A stretch of 64,000 nucleotides of DNA from Arthrobacter liuii (GCF_014639275.1 NZ_BMFW01000004.1:62001-126000), one strand, 5' to 3'; shown: positions 17,156-26,270, counted from the stretch's first letter. Notes: generated from the letters alone by a model not told the origin. Numbers and translations: made by a program.

Positions 17156-18533
17156 ATGACAACCCTTTCGGCGCGGCCGCCCCTGGCACGGAGCAGCGAC
17201 CGTGTCATCGCGGGGGTGTGCTCCGGCCTCGCCGTGCACCTGGGGTGGCCGGTGAAGAACGTCCGCGTGGGCATGGTCCTTGCGTCCTTCGCAGGAGGGG
17301 CAGGCCTGGTTTTCTATGCATGGCTCTGGATCATGGTGCCCACCGCGGACGAGGCCGCGCGCCGCAACGCCCGCAGGCCGGCGTCGCCCATTGCGCCCAC
17401 GGTGAGCCAGTCGACGGTGAGCCAGCCGATGCAGGGCCGCGCGACGCCGGGAACGGCGGACGACGGCGGGACCCGCGCAGGTGCCGCCGGTGCCGTTGGC
17501 TCTGTTCCCGGCGACGCCGGCGCGCTGGCCGGTCCACCCTGGTTCCGTGCGCGCGGGATGCGCTACGGGAAGGAAATCCTGCTCGGCTGCGGGCTCCTGC
17601 TGGTGGCTGGCATCATGATTGCCCAGTTGCTTGGCGTGGACGTGTCCCTCGGTACGCTGATTCCGGCCGCCGCAGTCCTGGGCGGCGCCTCCATCGCGTG
17701 GATGCAGCTGGACGAGACCCGCCGCGCGGGGCTGGTGGACAAGACCAAGGCCGACCAGGCCGGCGGATGGGGCCGCCTGGCAGCCGGCTTGGCGCTGGTG
17801 GTGGCCGGGGTCCTGGTGATGGTGTCCGGCTCAGGCTCGTGGGAGCAGACGTGGCTGGCGCTGCTGGCTTCCGTGGCGGTCCTGGGCGGCGTGGTCTTGG
17901 TCCTGCTGCCGTGGGCACTGAAATTCTGGCGGGACCTGGAAGCCGAGCGCGCCGGCAGGATCCGCGAGACGGAGCGGGCAGAGATCGCTGCCCACCTGCA
18001 TGATTCCGTGCTGCAGACCCTCGCGCTGATCCAGCGCCGGGCAGGCAATGAGCACGACGTCGTCCGCCTGGCCCGTGCCCAGGAACGCGAGCTGCGTGGC
18101 TGGCTCTTCCAGGATCCCGGGCCGCGAAAGCGGCCAGCTTTCAGACCGGATCAAGGCTGTTGCAGGCGAGGTGGAGGACCTGCTTGGCAATGCCGTGGAG
18201 GTGGTCACCGTTGGTGATGCCGCCATGACCGAGGCGCACGAAGCCCTGGTCCAGGCAAGCCGGGAGGCTATGCTCAACGCCTCACGGCACGGCGGCGGGA
18301 CGGTCTCGGTGTACCTCGAGGCGTCGGACGGGCAGGCCGAGATCTTCATCAAGGACAGGGGGCCGGGCTTTGAGCTGGGGGACGTACCGGCGGACCGGTT
18401 GGGAATCCGGGAATCGATAATCGGCAGGATGAAACGGCACGGCGGCTCGGCTGCCATCCTCAGCACGGGGGACGGCACCGAAGTCCGCCTCAGGCTGCCG
18501 GCTGCAGCAGAACACGCGGAAGGAAAATCATGA
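17156..18533 (+). pseudogene. PspC-domain sensor histidine kinase, frameshifted
   Basis: From ATG 17156 the frame encodes a PspC domain (residues 10-62), a linker, four hydrophobic segments (about 140-265) and the HisKA_3-type H-box 'AEIAAHLHDSVLQTLALIQRR' near residue 280. At 18113-18125 ('GATCCCGGGCCGC') the protein-like reading moves to the +1 frame, which continues 'ESGQLSDRIKAVAGEVEDLLG' and holds the HATPase part ('EAMLNASRHGGGTVSVYL', 'FIKDRGPGFELGD', 'GDGTEVRLRLP') to TGA 18533. The unshifted frame stops at 18217, removing the ATPase domain. Removing one base of CCCGGG would restore about 459 aa. It may be a recent mutation, a sequencing error in a GC run or, less likely, recoding. 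It overlaps the regulator start by four bases. Confidence 0.85.
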
Positions 18534-19219
18534 ACACGACCCTGGGGACAGGAGCCGGCACCGCCCGGCCGGCCAATTCCGTACGGGTGGTCATCGTTGA
18601 CGATCACGCTATCTTCCGGTCCGGGCTGAAAGCGGACCTCGATGCCAGCATCCACGTGGTGGGGGAGGCGGCCACCGTTGAACAGGCCATCGCCGTCATC
18701 GTCCAGCAGCGGCCCGATGTCGTCCTATTGGACGTGCACCTCCCCGGCGGACTCGGCGGAGGCGGCCGGGAAGTAATCGCCGGCTCCGCAGCGCTCCTGT
18801 CCACCACCCGTTTCCTGGCCCTGAGCGTTTCCGACGCCGCGGAGGACGTGGTGGCAGTCATCCGCGCCGGTGCCCGCGGCTACGTCACCAAGACCATCTC
18901 CGGCGCCGAGATCACCGACGCCGTTTTCCGGGTGGCCGGCGGCGATGCGGTCTTCTCCCCGCGCCTTGCCGGTTTCGTCCTGGACGCCTTCGGCACCGCC
19001 CCCGCAGACATCGCCGATGACGAACTGGACAAGCTCTCCGCCCGCGAACTCGAGGTCATGCGCCTTATCGCCCGCGGCTACAGCTACAAGGAAGTGGCAA
19101 AGGAGCTCTTCATCAGCATCAAAACCGTGGAGACCCACGTGTCCGCCGTGCTGCGGAAACTCCAGCTTTCCAGCCGCCACGAACTCACCAAGTGGGCCGC
19201 GGAGCGCCGCCTCCTCTAA
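18530..19219 (+). CDS. NarL/LiaR-type response regulator
   Basis: A 229-aa two-domain regulator. The receiver domain (about 17-140) holds the acidic pair D24-D25 ('VIVDDHAIFRSGL'), the phospho-acceptor D68 ('VVLLDVHLPGG') and the Lys of 'GYVTKTIS'. The C-terminal LuxR-type helix-turn-helix covers about 168-225 ('LSARELEVMRLIARGYSYKEVAKEL', 'SIKTVETHVSAVLRKL'). The ATG overlaps the kinase stop (ATGA), so the pair is translationally coupled. The kinase in front carries a frameshift, yet this gene looks intact with all key residues. It most likely controls the adjacent PspC genes, by analogy with LiaFSR. Confidence 0.92.
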   Translation: MNTTLGTGAGTARPANSVRVVIVDDHAIFRSGLKADLDASIHVVGEAATVEQAIAVIVQQRPDVVLLDVHLPGGLGGGGREVIAGSAALLSTTRFLALSVSDAAEDVVAVIRAGARGYVTKTISGAEITDAVFRVAGGDAVFSPRLAGFVLDAFGTAPADIADDELDKLSARELEVMRLIARGYSYKEVAKELFISIKTVETHVSAVLRKLQLSSRHELTKWAAERRLL

Positions 19220-19250
19220 ACGCCCCATCATCTTTCGCCCCTTAAACCAG

Positions 19251-19288
19251 AACGCCCCATCACCAGCTGATGGGGCGTTCGGGTTTTT
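19251..19288 (+). terminator. Intrinsic terminator after response regulator
   Basis: A perfect 12-bp stem AACGCCCCATCA (19251-19262) / TGATGGGGCGTT (19268-19279) with a five-base loop, followed by CGGGTTTTT. A second copy of the left arm lies at 19219-19230 directly after the stop codon and could pair with the same right arm. Confidence 0.9.
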
Positions 19289-19312
19289 CCTGCGAAAAGT
19301 GATGGCGCGTTT

Positions 19313-20530
19313 CTACTGGGCCTTGCCCAGGAAGTCCTGCAGGCGCTGGACGCCCGTGGCCAGGTCGTCATCGCCAAGAGCGTAGGAGAGCCGCAGGAAG
19401 CCGGAGGGGCCGAAGGCCTCGCCCGGAACCACAGCCACCTCAACCTCGTCGAGGATCAAGGCAGCCAGTTCGGCGGAGGTCTGCGGAGTGGAGGTGCCGG
19501 ACGCCGTCGGGAATTCCTTGCCCAGCAGCGCGCGGACGTCCGGGTACACGTAAAAGGCACCCTTCGGCGTCGGGCATTCCACGCCGGGGATGGCATTCAG
19601 GCCGGCGACGATGGCCTTGCGGCGGCGGTCAAACGCCACTTTCATTTCATCGACGGCGGTCAGCGGGCCGGACACCGCGGCGAGGGCAGCGATCTGCATG
19701 ATGTTGGACACGTTGGAGGTGGCGTGCGACTGCAGATTGGTGGCCGCCTTGATGACGTCGGCGGGCCCGATCATCCAGCCCACGCGCCAGCCGGTCATGG
19801 CGTAGGTCTTGGCCACGCCGTTGAGGATGACCACCTTGTCGCCCAGCTCGGGGGCCGCGGTGGCAATCGACGTGAAGGGCACGCCGTCATAGGTCAGGTG
19901 CTCGTAGATCTCGTCCGTGACAACCCACAGGCCCTTGGCGGCAGCCCACTTGCCGATTTCCGCCACCTGTTCGGGGGAGTAGACAGCGCCGGTGGGGTTC
20001 GACGGCGAGACGAACAGCAGGATCTTGGTCCGGTCCGTCACGGCTGCTTCGAGCTGTTCAACTGTGACCAGGTAGTCCTGTTCCGGCCCGGCGAAAACCT
20101 CCACGGGCACGCCGCCGGCAAGCCGGATGGCTTCCGGGTAGGTGGTCCAGAACGGGGTGGGGACGATGACTTCGTCGCCCGGATCCACCAGTGTGGCAAA
20201 GGTGTTGTAGACGGCCTGCTTGCCGCCGTTGGTGACCAGCACCTGCGAGGACTCCACCGTGTAGCCGGAGTCGCGCAGGGTCTTTTCGGCGATAGCCTTC
20301 TTTAGCTCGGGCAGGCCGCCGGCAGGGGAGTAGCGGTGGAACCTGGGCTGGCCCGCAGCCTCAATCGCCGCTTGGACAATGTAGTCCGGGGTTGGGAAGT
20401 CGGGCTCGCCCACGCCGAAGCCAATAACCGGCCGGCCAGCTGCCTTCAGCGCCTTGGCCTTGGCATCGACGGCCAGGGTTGCGGATTCGGCAATTGCGGA
20501 AATGCGTTGGGAAACGCGGGCGGCAGACAT
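19313..20530 (-). CDS. aspC: PLP-dependent aspartate-type aminotransferase
   Basis: A 405-aa fold-type I aminotransferase. ATG 20530 ([19 protein letters not shown]) is the family-like start; the frame is open further upstream, but that stretch is unlike the family. '[15 protein letters not shown]' and '[10 protein letters not shown]' lie in the N-terminal half. '[11 protein letters not shown]' contains the conserved Asn, and the PLP lysine is in '[16 protein letters not shown]'. The final Arg of 'GFLRLSYA' binds the substrate carboxylate. It probably transfers amino groups between aspartate, glutamate and their keto acids; the exact substrate range cannot be read. The symbol is given by family resemblance. 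It converges on the kinase-regulator operon. Confidence 0.9.
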   Translation of the reverse strand: MSAARVSQRISAIAESATLAVDAKAKALKAAGRPVIGFGVGEPDFPTPDYIVQAAIEAAGQPRFHRYSPAGGLPELKKAIAEKTLRDSGYTVESSQVLVTNGGKQAVYNTFATLVDPGDEVIVPTPFWTTYPEAIRLAGGVPVEVFAGPEQDYLVTVEQLEAAVTDRTKILLFVSPSNPTGAVYSPEQVAEIGKWAAAKGLWVVTDEIYEHLTYDGVPFTSIATAAPELGDKVVILNGVAKTYAMTGWRVGWMIGPADVIKAATNLQSHATSNVSNIMQIAALAAVSGPLTAVDEMKVAFDRRRKAIVAGLNAIPGVECPTPKGAFYVYPDVRALLGKEFPTASGTSTPQTSAELAALILDEVEVAVVPGEAFGPSGFLRLSYALGDDDLATGVQRLQDFLGKAQ

Positions 20531-20692
20531 GGCAGGTCCGTTCTTCGTTTGCAGCCGGGAGGCTGGAATGTGGGATTCGACGATTTCTACTCTATGCTGT
20601 TCACCGGACCCTCCGGGGTGCCGGTTTTGATTTGTGACTGCCCCGCGCAGCACGTTTCTGGCCGGACTTCGGATGGACCGGGGCGGGCTGGT

Positions 20693-20721
20693 TTTACCTA
20701 CGCGAAGTTCTTGCGTAGACT
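20693..20721 (+). promoter_or_regulatory. Candidate promoter for tRNA-Trp/secE/nusG
   Basis: TTTACC (20693-20698) and TAGACT (20716-20721) are separated by 17 bp and lie about 85 bp upstream of the tRNA gene. Each matches the sigma-70 consensus at four of six bases. It is inferred by eye only. Confidence 0.45.
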
Positions 20722-20806
20722 GGTTCACCGGTGTTGAAACACGGATGATGGCGTGCCCCCCAGTTCAAGCTGGTGGTCGGTCGTCAAAGAGTGGAATTCA
20801 CTCCAC

Positions 20807-20879
20807 AGGGTAGTGGCGCAATTGGTAGCGCAGCGGTCTCCAAAACCGCAGGTTGCAGGTTCGAGTCCTGTCTGCCCTG
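20807..20879 (+). tRNA. tRNA-Trp (anticodon CCA)
   Basis: A 73-nt cloverleaf. The acceptor stem is AGGGTAG (20807-20813) with CTGCCCT (20872-20878) and discriminator G20879. The D-loop contains 'TTGGTAGCG', the anticodon loop is CTCCAAA giving anticodon CCA, and the T-arm is 'GCAGGTTCGAGTCCTGT'. The CCA tail is not encoded. A tRNA-Trp directly before secE is a common actinobacterial arrangement. Confidence 0.96.
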
Positions 20880-20961
20880 CGCAAGCTGCTCCGGGTGAAA
20901 GCCCGGGGCAGGCGCAGCAACCATGGTTCTGATCAGGGCCGGGTAATCCACCATTGCAAAG

Positions 20962-21246
20962 ATGAGCGAGGACCAGGTGACCGAAACAGCTGCCAGCAGC
21001 TCCAAGGGCCGCCCAGCTAAGAAGGAAGCCAAGGCAAACTTCTTCGCCCGCATTGCGCTTTTTGTCCGCCAGATCATCGGCGAACTGAAGAAGGTGGTTG
21101 CCCCCACCCGCAAGGAACTGATCAACTACACGCTCGTGGTGCTGGTGTTCGTGGCCATCATGATGGTCATCGTCAGCCTGCTGGACATTGGTTTCGGAAC
21201 CGCTGTCAGCTGGATCTTCGGCGGCACCGGCCCCAAGGACAGCTAA
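20962..21246 (+). CDS. secE: Preprotein translocase subunit SecE
   Basis: A 94-aa protein. The short charged N-terminal region is followed by the SecE core 'FFARIALFVRQIIGELKKVVAPTRKELINYT', an amphipathic surface helix leading into a single transmembrane helix (about residues 54-78). SecE clamps the SecY channel of the general secretion pathway. It lies 82 bases after tRNA-Trp and upstream of nusG, the conserved order. No good ribosome binding site is visible before ATG 20962. Confidence 0.95.
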   Translation: MSEDQVTETAASSSKGRPAKKEAKANFFARIALFVRQIIGELKKVVAPTRKELINYTLVVLVFVAIMMVIVSLLDIGFGTAVSWIFGGTGPKDS

Positions 21247-21359
21247 GGCTGCACGGTCCGCAGGCCGCGCGTTCCACCGGGAAGCCGGAAGGAAACGCCG
21301 GCGTGCGGAATTGAGCCATTTAAATAGGCATGTACGGCAATGAGGAAGCAGGAGACCAA

Positions 21360-22172
21360 GTGTCTGAGCAGGAGCTCGAGGTAACCGAGACCGGGTTGGA
21401 AGAATCCCCGGACGTCACGGCAGAAGCCGGTGAAGAGTCCGAGGTTGAGTCCTCCACGCCCGAATCCGACGACGCCGCCTCCGACGTTGCAGAAGCAGAC
21501 AACGCTTCAGACGCTGACGGGGAAGACGAGCCCGCCGACGCCCTCGCCGCCGCGGCAGCCACCGCAGCCGTGGATCCCGCGGAGGAGTTCAAGGCCAAGC
21601 TGCGCCGCCAGGAAGGTGACTGGTACGTCATCCACTCCTACGCCGGTTACGAAAACCGCGTGAAGGCCAACCTTGAAACCCGCATCCAGACCCTGGACAT
21701 GGAAGATTACATCTTCGAAATCCAGGTGCCCATGGAAGAAGTCGTGGAGATCAAGAACGCCCAGCGCAAGGTGATCAACCGCGTCCGCATTCCCGGTTAC
21801 GTCCTGGTCCGCATGGACCTGACCGACGCCTCCTGGGGCGCTGTCCGCCACACGCCCGGCGTCACCGGCTTCGTGGGCAACGCCCACAACCCGGTCCCGC
21901 TGCGCCTGGACGAGGTCTTCTCCATGCTCGCCCCTGTCTTCGAAGAGGAGCAGGCCGAGAAGGGCAAACCGGTCAACAAGCAGAACCAGGTTCCCGTGGC
22001 CGTCGACTTCGAGGTCGGGGAATCCGTCATCGTCAAGGAAGGTCCGTTCGAGACCCTCCCCGCCACCATCTCGGAGATCAAGCCCGAGTCCCAGACCCTC
22101 GTGGTCCTGGTCTCCATCTTCGAGCGCGAAACGCCCGTCACCCTGGCGTTCAACCAGGTCACCAAGATCTGA
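21360..22172 (+). CDS. nusG: Transcription termination/antitermination factor NusG
   Basis: A 270-aa protein starting at GTG 21360 ([12 protein letters not shown]), with AGGAG seven bases upstream; an ATG further up (21330) lacks a ribosome binding site. The first ~80 residues are acidic and Ala/Glu-rich, an actinobacterial extension absent from the ~180-aa E. coli protein. The NGN domain begins '[23 protein letters not shown]', and the KOW domain lies at the C terminus ('[24 protein letters not shown]'). NusG binds the RNA polymerase clamp and links it to Rho or the ribosome. rplK follows about 130 bases downstream. Confidence 0.95.
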   Translation: MSEQELEVTETGLEESPDVTAEAGEESEVESSTPESDDAASDVAEADNASDADGEDEPADALAAAAATAAVDPAEEFKAKLRRQEGDWYVIHSYAGYENRVKANLETRIQTLDMEDYIFEIQVPMEEVVEIKNAQRKVINRVRIPGYVLVRMDLTDASWGAVRHTPGVTGFVGNAHNPVPLRLDEVFSMLAPVFEEEQAEKGKPVNKQNQVPVAVDFEVGESVIVKEGPFETLPATISEIKPESQTLVVLVSIFERETPVTLAFNQVTKI

Positions 22173-22300
22173 GAATCCTAGAATTCGTTCCGGCGGCGCC
22201 TGCTTAGCGGCACCGGAACGGCCGGCCGCCTTGCCATGGCGGCCAAAAACCTGAGGCACGCTCCTGTGCCCCAGGACGTTATTGAGAGAAGGACCCTACA

Positions 22301-22732
22301 TTGGCTCCCAAGAAGAAGGTCACCGGCCTCATCAAGCTGCAGATCCAGGCAGGTGCCGCCAACCCGGCCCCGCCGATCGGTCCTGCGCTTGGCCAGCACG
22401 GTGTCAACATCATGGAATTCTGCAAGGCGTACAACGCTGCAACGGAAGCCCAGCGCGGAAACGTCATCCCCGTGGAAATCACGGTCTACGAGGACCGTTC
22501 CTTCACGTTCATCACCAAGACCCCGCCGGCTGCAGAACTCATCAAGAAGGCTGCAGGCGTCGCCAAGGGTTCAGCAACCCCGCACACCGTCAAGGTTGCC
22601 AAGCTGACCCAGGCCCAGGTCAACGAGATCGCTTCCACCAAGATGGAAGACCTCAACGCCACCAGCCTCGAAGGCGCAGCGAAGATCATCGCCGGCACCG
22701 CCCGCTCCATGGGCATCACCGTCGAGGGCTAA
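22301..22732 (+). CDS. rplK: 50S ribosomal protein L11
   Basis: A 143-aa protein starting with TTG at 22301 behind AAGGA. It reads '[37 protein letters not shown]', the L11 N-terminal domain with the Pro-rich thiostrepton-site segment. The C-terminal domain binds the 23S rRNA GTPase-associated centre. Its length matches the family exactly. rplA follows 180 bases later. Confidence 0.97.
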
Positions 22733-22912
22733 ACCCCCAACAGCTGTCCAGCGTCAGGGTAATTGACGACGACGGGCGGCACCGCCGGGACACCGGCACC
22801 ACAAACAAATTGAAATGTTGGCCGTCCGGGCCGGATAACGAACCGGATCGCCGACTGTGGCAGGGCCCAGCGCGGTCCGCAGACCACAACTGCACAAGGA
22901 GAAATAAGCAGC

Positions 22913-23620
22913 ATGGCAAAGCGCAGCAAAGCATATGAGGCAGCAGCCGCCAAGATCGACGCGGAGAAGCACTACGCACCGTTCGAGGCAGTAACGCTGG
23001 CCAAGGACACCAACCCGTCCAAGTTCGACGCCACGATTGAGGTTGCCTTCCGCCTCGGCGTGGACCCCCGCAAGGCTGACCAGATGGTCCGCGGCACGGT
23101 CAACCTGCCCCACGGCACCGGTAAGACCGCCCGCGTCCTGGTCTTCGCCACGGGCGACAAGGCGGAGGCCGCGATCGCAGCCGGCGCCGACTTCGTCGGT
23201 TCCGACGACCTGATCGAACGTATCGCCGGCGGCTGGACCGACTTCGACGCCGCCGTTGCCACCCCTGACCTCATGGGCAAGGTTGGCCGCCTCGGTAAGG
23301 TCCTGGGCCCGCGTAACCTGATGCCGAACCCGAAGACGGGCACCGTGACCCCCGACGTCACCAAGGCCGTCAACGACATCAAGGGTGGAAAGATCGACTT
23401 CCGCGTCGACAAGCACTCCAACCTGCACTTCATCATCGGCAAGGTTTCGTTCGACGCCATCAAGCTGGCCGAGAACTACGCGGCAGCACTGGAAGAGGTC
23501 CTCCGCCTGAAGCCGTCCGCAGCCAAAGGCCGCTACATCCAGAAGGCCACCGTTGCCACCACGTTCGGCCCGGGCATCTCCGTTGACCCCAACGTCACCA
23601 AGGTGCTCACCGAGGCATAG
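22913..23620 (+). CDS. rplA: 50S ribosomal protein L1
   Basis: A 235-aa protein of the L1 stalk, recognised from '[16 protein letters not shown]', '[26 protein letters not shown]' and '[16 protein letters not shown]'. L1 helps release deacylated tRNA from the E site and in many bacteria represses its own mRNA. The 180-base gap before it is longer than usual for an rplK-rplA pair and could hold such an operator, but no clear L1-site mimic was recognised. A terminator hairpin follows at 23658. Confidence 0.97.
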   Translation: MAKRSKAYEAAAAKIDAEKHYAPFEAVTLAKDTNPSKFDATIEVAFRLGVDPRKADQMVRGTVNLPHGTGKTARVLVFATGDKAEAAIAAGADFVGSDDLIERIAGGWTDFDAAVATPDLMGKVGRLGKVLGPRNLMPNPKTGTVTPDVTKAVNDIKGGKIDFRVDKHSNLHFIIGKVSFDAIKLAENYAAALEEVLRLKPSAAKGRYIQKATVATTFGPGISVDPNVTKVLTEA

Positions 23621-23657
23621 TCCCCAGGGCAACCTGTGCCGGTAGGGCACGCATGAA

Positions 23658-23687
23658 GGGACCGTCCGGCTGTTGCCGGGCGGTTCC
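23658..23687 (+). terminator. Terminator-like hairpin after rplA
   Basis: GGGACCGTCCGGC (23658-23670) pairs with GCCGGGCGGTTCC (23675-23687) over 13 bp with two G-U pairs and a TGTT loop, followed by a weakly T-rich TTCGTCATT. It separates rplK-rplA from the acetyltransferase pair. Confidence 0.65.
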
Positions 23688-23753
23688 TTCGTCATTGCCA
23701 CTGATTCCCCTGCGTTCCCTCGACAGCCGGGCGCTGCTGGCTAGGCTGGCATC

Positions 23754-24848
23754 ATGACGCAGCCGAACGCCCTGGTGGTTTCCGCCGTCGTTGTTCCTCC
23801 CTCCGTGGATGCTGGGGGTGACTTCACGGATTTCCGTGATTGCCAGTCGATGCGGCAGGCGCACGAACTGGAAACGTGGGGCGACATGGACCGCGGCTAC
23901 ACCTACGCCGAGGAAGTGGAACACTGGCGCGGCACCCAGTACGAGGCGAGGCACCTTTTCGTGGGCCGGATCGGCCAAGAGGCGGTGGGCATGTGTTCGG
24001 TGACGCTGCCGTTGCGGGAAAACACCCTGACCGCCGGCATCAACGTCCTGGTATCGCCCGCCTTCCGACGGCGCGGGCTGGGCCTCCGACTCCTGCGCCA
24101 TGCCGAGGCCGTGGCGCAGGACAACGGCCGTACCTCCCTGGACGGCTACTTTGAGCTTCCGGCAGGAGTGGCGGACGGGACCGGGCTGCTGCACGCCAAG
24201 TCGGGCGCTGGAGGCCTGCCGGCGGACCAGCCCTCCACCGCGTTCGCGGTGGCTGCCGGCTACGAGCTTGAACAGGTGGAGCGGTCCAGCCGCCTGGCCC
24301 TTCCCGTCCCGCCGTTCCTGCTGGCACAGCTGGAGGCCGGCGCCGCCGCCCACGCCGGGGACTACGTCCTGACGGGCTGGAATGACCAGTGTCCGGAGTC
24401 GCTCGTCACCAGCTACGCAGGGCTGAGGGCGCGGATGAGTACGGATGCACCCACCGCCGGCATGGACTGGGAGCGGGAGGACTGGGATGCCGCCCGCGTG
24501 CGGGACGACGAGCGGACCCTCATCCGGAGCGGCGTGCACTCAACGGTGTCAGCGGCCGTCCACCGCCCCACCGGTGAACTGGTTGCCTACACGGTCCTGG
24601 CCTGGCGTCCGCAGGTGCCGGAGTCGCTGATCCAGCAGGACACCCTGGTGGCGGCAGAGCACCGCGGGCACCGGCTGGGCATGCTGGTCAAGGCGGCCAA
24701 CCTCCGCCGCGTGCAGGGGAAATGGCCTTCGGCGCGTTCGGTTTTGACATGGAATGCCAGCGAAAACCAGCATATGCTGGCGATAAATACCGCACTTGGA
24801 TTCAGGCCCGCTGGCTATGAAGGTGAGTGGCAGAAACGGCTGGGATGA
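23754..24848 (+). CDS. Tandem-GNAT acetyltransferase, copy 1
   Basis: A 364-aa protein with two GNAT-like halves. The N-terminal half has the CoA-binding motif 'VLVSPAFRRRGLGLRLLRHAE' (about residues 99-119). The C-terminal half has 'VAAEHRGHRLGMLVKAANL' and the ending 'LTWNASENQHMLAINTALGFRPAGYEGEWQK', a pattern shared with many actinobacterial acetyltransferases. The substrate is unknown. It is followed after seven bases by a clearly related 372-aa gene, so the two are a tandem duplication or a heteromer. Both are inserted between rplA and rplJ, which are adjacent in many bacteria. Confidence 0.85.
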   Translation: MTQPNALVVSAVVVPPSVDAGGDFTDFRDCQSMRQAHELETWGDMDRGYTYAEEVEHWRGTQYEARHLFVGRIGQEAVGMCSVTLPLRENTLTAGINVLVSPAFRRRGLGLRLLRHAEAVAQDNGRTSLDGYFELPAGVADGTGLLHAKSGAGGLPADQPSTAFAVAAGYELEQVERSSRLALPVPPFLLAQLEAGAAAHAGDYVLTGWNDQCPESLVTSYAGLRARMSTDAPTAGMDWEREDWDAARVRDDERTLIRSGVHSTVSAAVHRPTGELVAYTVLAWRPQVPESLIQQDTLVAAEHRGHRLGMLVKAANLRRVQGKWPSARSVLTWNASENQHMLAINTALGFRPAGYEGEWQKRLG

Positions 24849-24855
24849 TGCCCGC

Positions 24856-25974
24856 ATGGCAATAGACGTGAAGATCGAGCAGCTATGGATCCCCGACTCA
24901 CTGGATACCCCGGACGCAGCGGACTTCCTCGCCGCCGTGGAGGTGGGCCGCAAAGTGCGGATGCAGACGTGGGGCAGCGATGATCTCGCCTACGGTCCCC
25001 AGGAAAAGCTGCTTGAATTCGCGGACCCGTATGAGCGCCAGCTGATCCTGGTGGCCAAGGTGGATGGCGCCATCGTGGGCACGGTTGACATCGCACTGCC
25101 CCTGACCGACCACCTGGACCTCGCAGAGCTCACCCTGGACATCCTGCCCGAGTTCCAACGGAAGGGGGTGGGACGCCGGTTGCTCGAGGCGGCGGAACAG
25201 CTGGCCAGGGGTGAAGGCCGCACCATGATCCTGGTGGACACCAACCACCCGGGAGCGTCCCTGCACGAGTTTGAGCGGGCCCAGCTGGTCCCGGGTTCTG
25301 GCCAGGGATTCGTGCCCCTGGAGAGCCGCGAAGTGGAGTTCGCGCAGAAGACCGGATACACGCTGCAGCACATCGAACAGTTCAGTTCCTGCCTCCTGCC
25401 CCTGGACACCAAGCTGGTGGCCGATCTCCAGGCCGAAGCCGAGGAAGCGAACAACGGCAGGTACCGGCTGCACCACTGGACGGACCAGTGCCCGGACCAG
25501 TGGCTGGAGGGCGTCGCGGCCCTTGAGAACCAGGCAGGGGCCGACGTTGATCCGTCCCTTGAGTTGCCCATTGAACAGGACATGGTGTTCGACGCCGGCA
25601 TCCTGCGCGAGGCGGAAGACGTCGCCATCGCGCAGGGCAGGAGAACAGTGGTCACCGCCGTGGAGCACATCGCCACGGGCGCGCTGGTGGGCCTGACCAC
25701 CATCACAGTGCTGGCGCACAGGGCCGACGTCGTGTTCCAGGATGACACCCTGGTCCTGCAGGAGCACCGCGGCAACAAGCTGGGCCTGCTGATCAAGGTG
25801 GCCAACATGGAACGGCTCAGTGAGCAGTTCCCGGATGCGCGCATCATCTACACCTGGAACGCCCCCGAGAACCGGTACCTCCTGACAGTCAACAAACAGC
25901 TAGGCTTCCAGACGGCCGGCGTGACCGGGATCTGGCAAAAGGAGCTCCCCACGATGCATACCAGTACCAGCTGA
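24856..25974 (+). CDS. Tandem-GNAT acetyltransferase, copy 2
   Basis: A 372-aa paralogue of the preceding gene. ATG 24856 (MAIDVKIEQLW) is preferred over an in-frame upstream start that would overlap copy 1. The N-terminal CoA motif is 'LDILPEFQRKGVGRRLLEAAE', and the C-terminal one is 'VLQEHRGNKLGLLIKVANMERL' followed by 'IYTWNAPENRYLLTVNKQLGF'. The shared layout and the end motif W-N-A-x-E-N show common ancestry with copy 1, but the two sequences differ at many positions, so the duplication is old. The substrate is unknown. The rplJ promoter and leader begin just after the stop. Confidence 0.85.
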   Translation: MAIDVKIEQLWIPDSLDTPDAADFLAAVEVGRKVRMQTWGSDDLAYGPQEKLLEFADPYERQLILVAKVDGAIVGTVDIALPLTDHLDLAELTLDILPEFQRKGVGRRLLEAAEQLARGEGRTMILVDTNHPGASLHEFERAQLVPGSGQGFVPLESREVEFAQKTGYTLQHIEQFSSCLLPLDTKLVADLQAEAEEANNGRYRLHHWTDQCPDQWLEGVAALENQAGADVDPSLELPIEQDMVFDAGILREAEDVAIAQGRRTVVTAVEHIATGALVGLTTITVLAHRADVVFQDDTLVLQEHRGNKLGLLIKVANMERLSEQFPDARIIYTWNAPENRYLLTVNKQLGFQTAGVTGIWQKELPTMHTSTS

Positions 25975-25983
25975 CCGGTCGAT

Positions 25984-26012
25984 TTGGCGGACGGAGCCCC
26001 CTCGCGTAAGCT
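25984..26012 (+). promoter_or_regulatory. Candidate promoter for rplJ-rplL
   Basis: TTGGCG (25984-25989) and TAAGCT (26007-26012) lie 17 bp apart, about 260 bp upstream of rplJ. This would give a long leader that contains the attenuator described next. Assigned by eye. Confidence 0.4.
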
Positions 26013-26019
26013 GGACGTA

Positions 26020-26270
26020 CCAAAGACCGTCGGTTGTTGGAAATCCACTCTCCTGAACATGGCTCAACTCTGCAGTTGTGCGCTTGAGACAACAGTGGCT
26101 TTCCGGACGAAGGACCCTCAACGCAGGGCGGCCGGCGCAGGTGAACGAAGCAAAGCTCCACGGTACAGCCGTGTTGAGCCAAGCCCCGTGCATCTGCGCG
26201 GGGCGTTTTTAGTTTTAGCTCTCTTGAGCGGGGACCGTCGAATACCGGCACTATCCCCGGAAGGAGGGTT
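26020..26270 (+). promoter_or_regulatory. rplJ leader with attenuator terminator (L10-leader type)
   Basis: This roughly 250-base untranslated leader ends in an intrinsic terminator at 26183-26210: GCCCCGTGC / GCGCGGGGC with an ATCT loop, then GTTTTT. Just before it a smaller hairpin CACGG / CCGTG (26159-26173) and the segment 'AAGGACCCTCAACGCAGGG' could form an alternative fold. L10 leaders are known in bacteria to bind the L10-L12 complex and repress rplJL, in Gram-positives by promoting termination. The terminator is directly visible; protein binding is inferred from the family. Confidence 0.6.

Noticed and set aside
22733-22912. Possible L1-binding operator between rplK and rplA
   Set aside because: The 180-base gap has GC-rich potential stems, but I could not identify a convincing mimic of the 23S L1 site.
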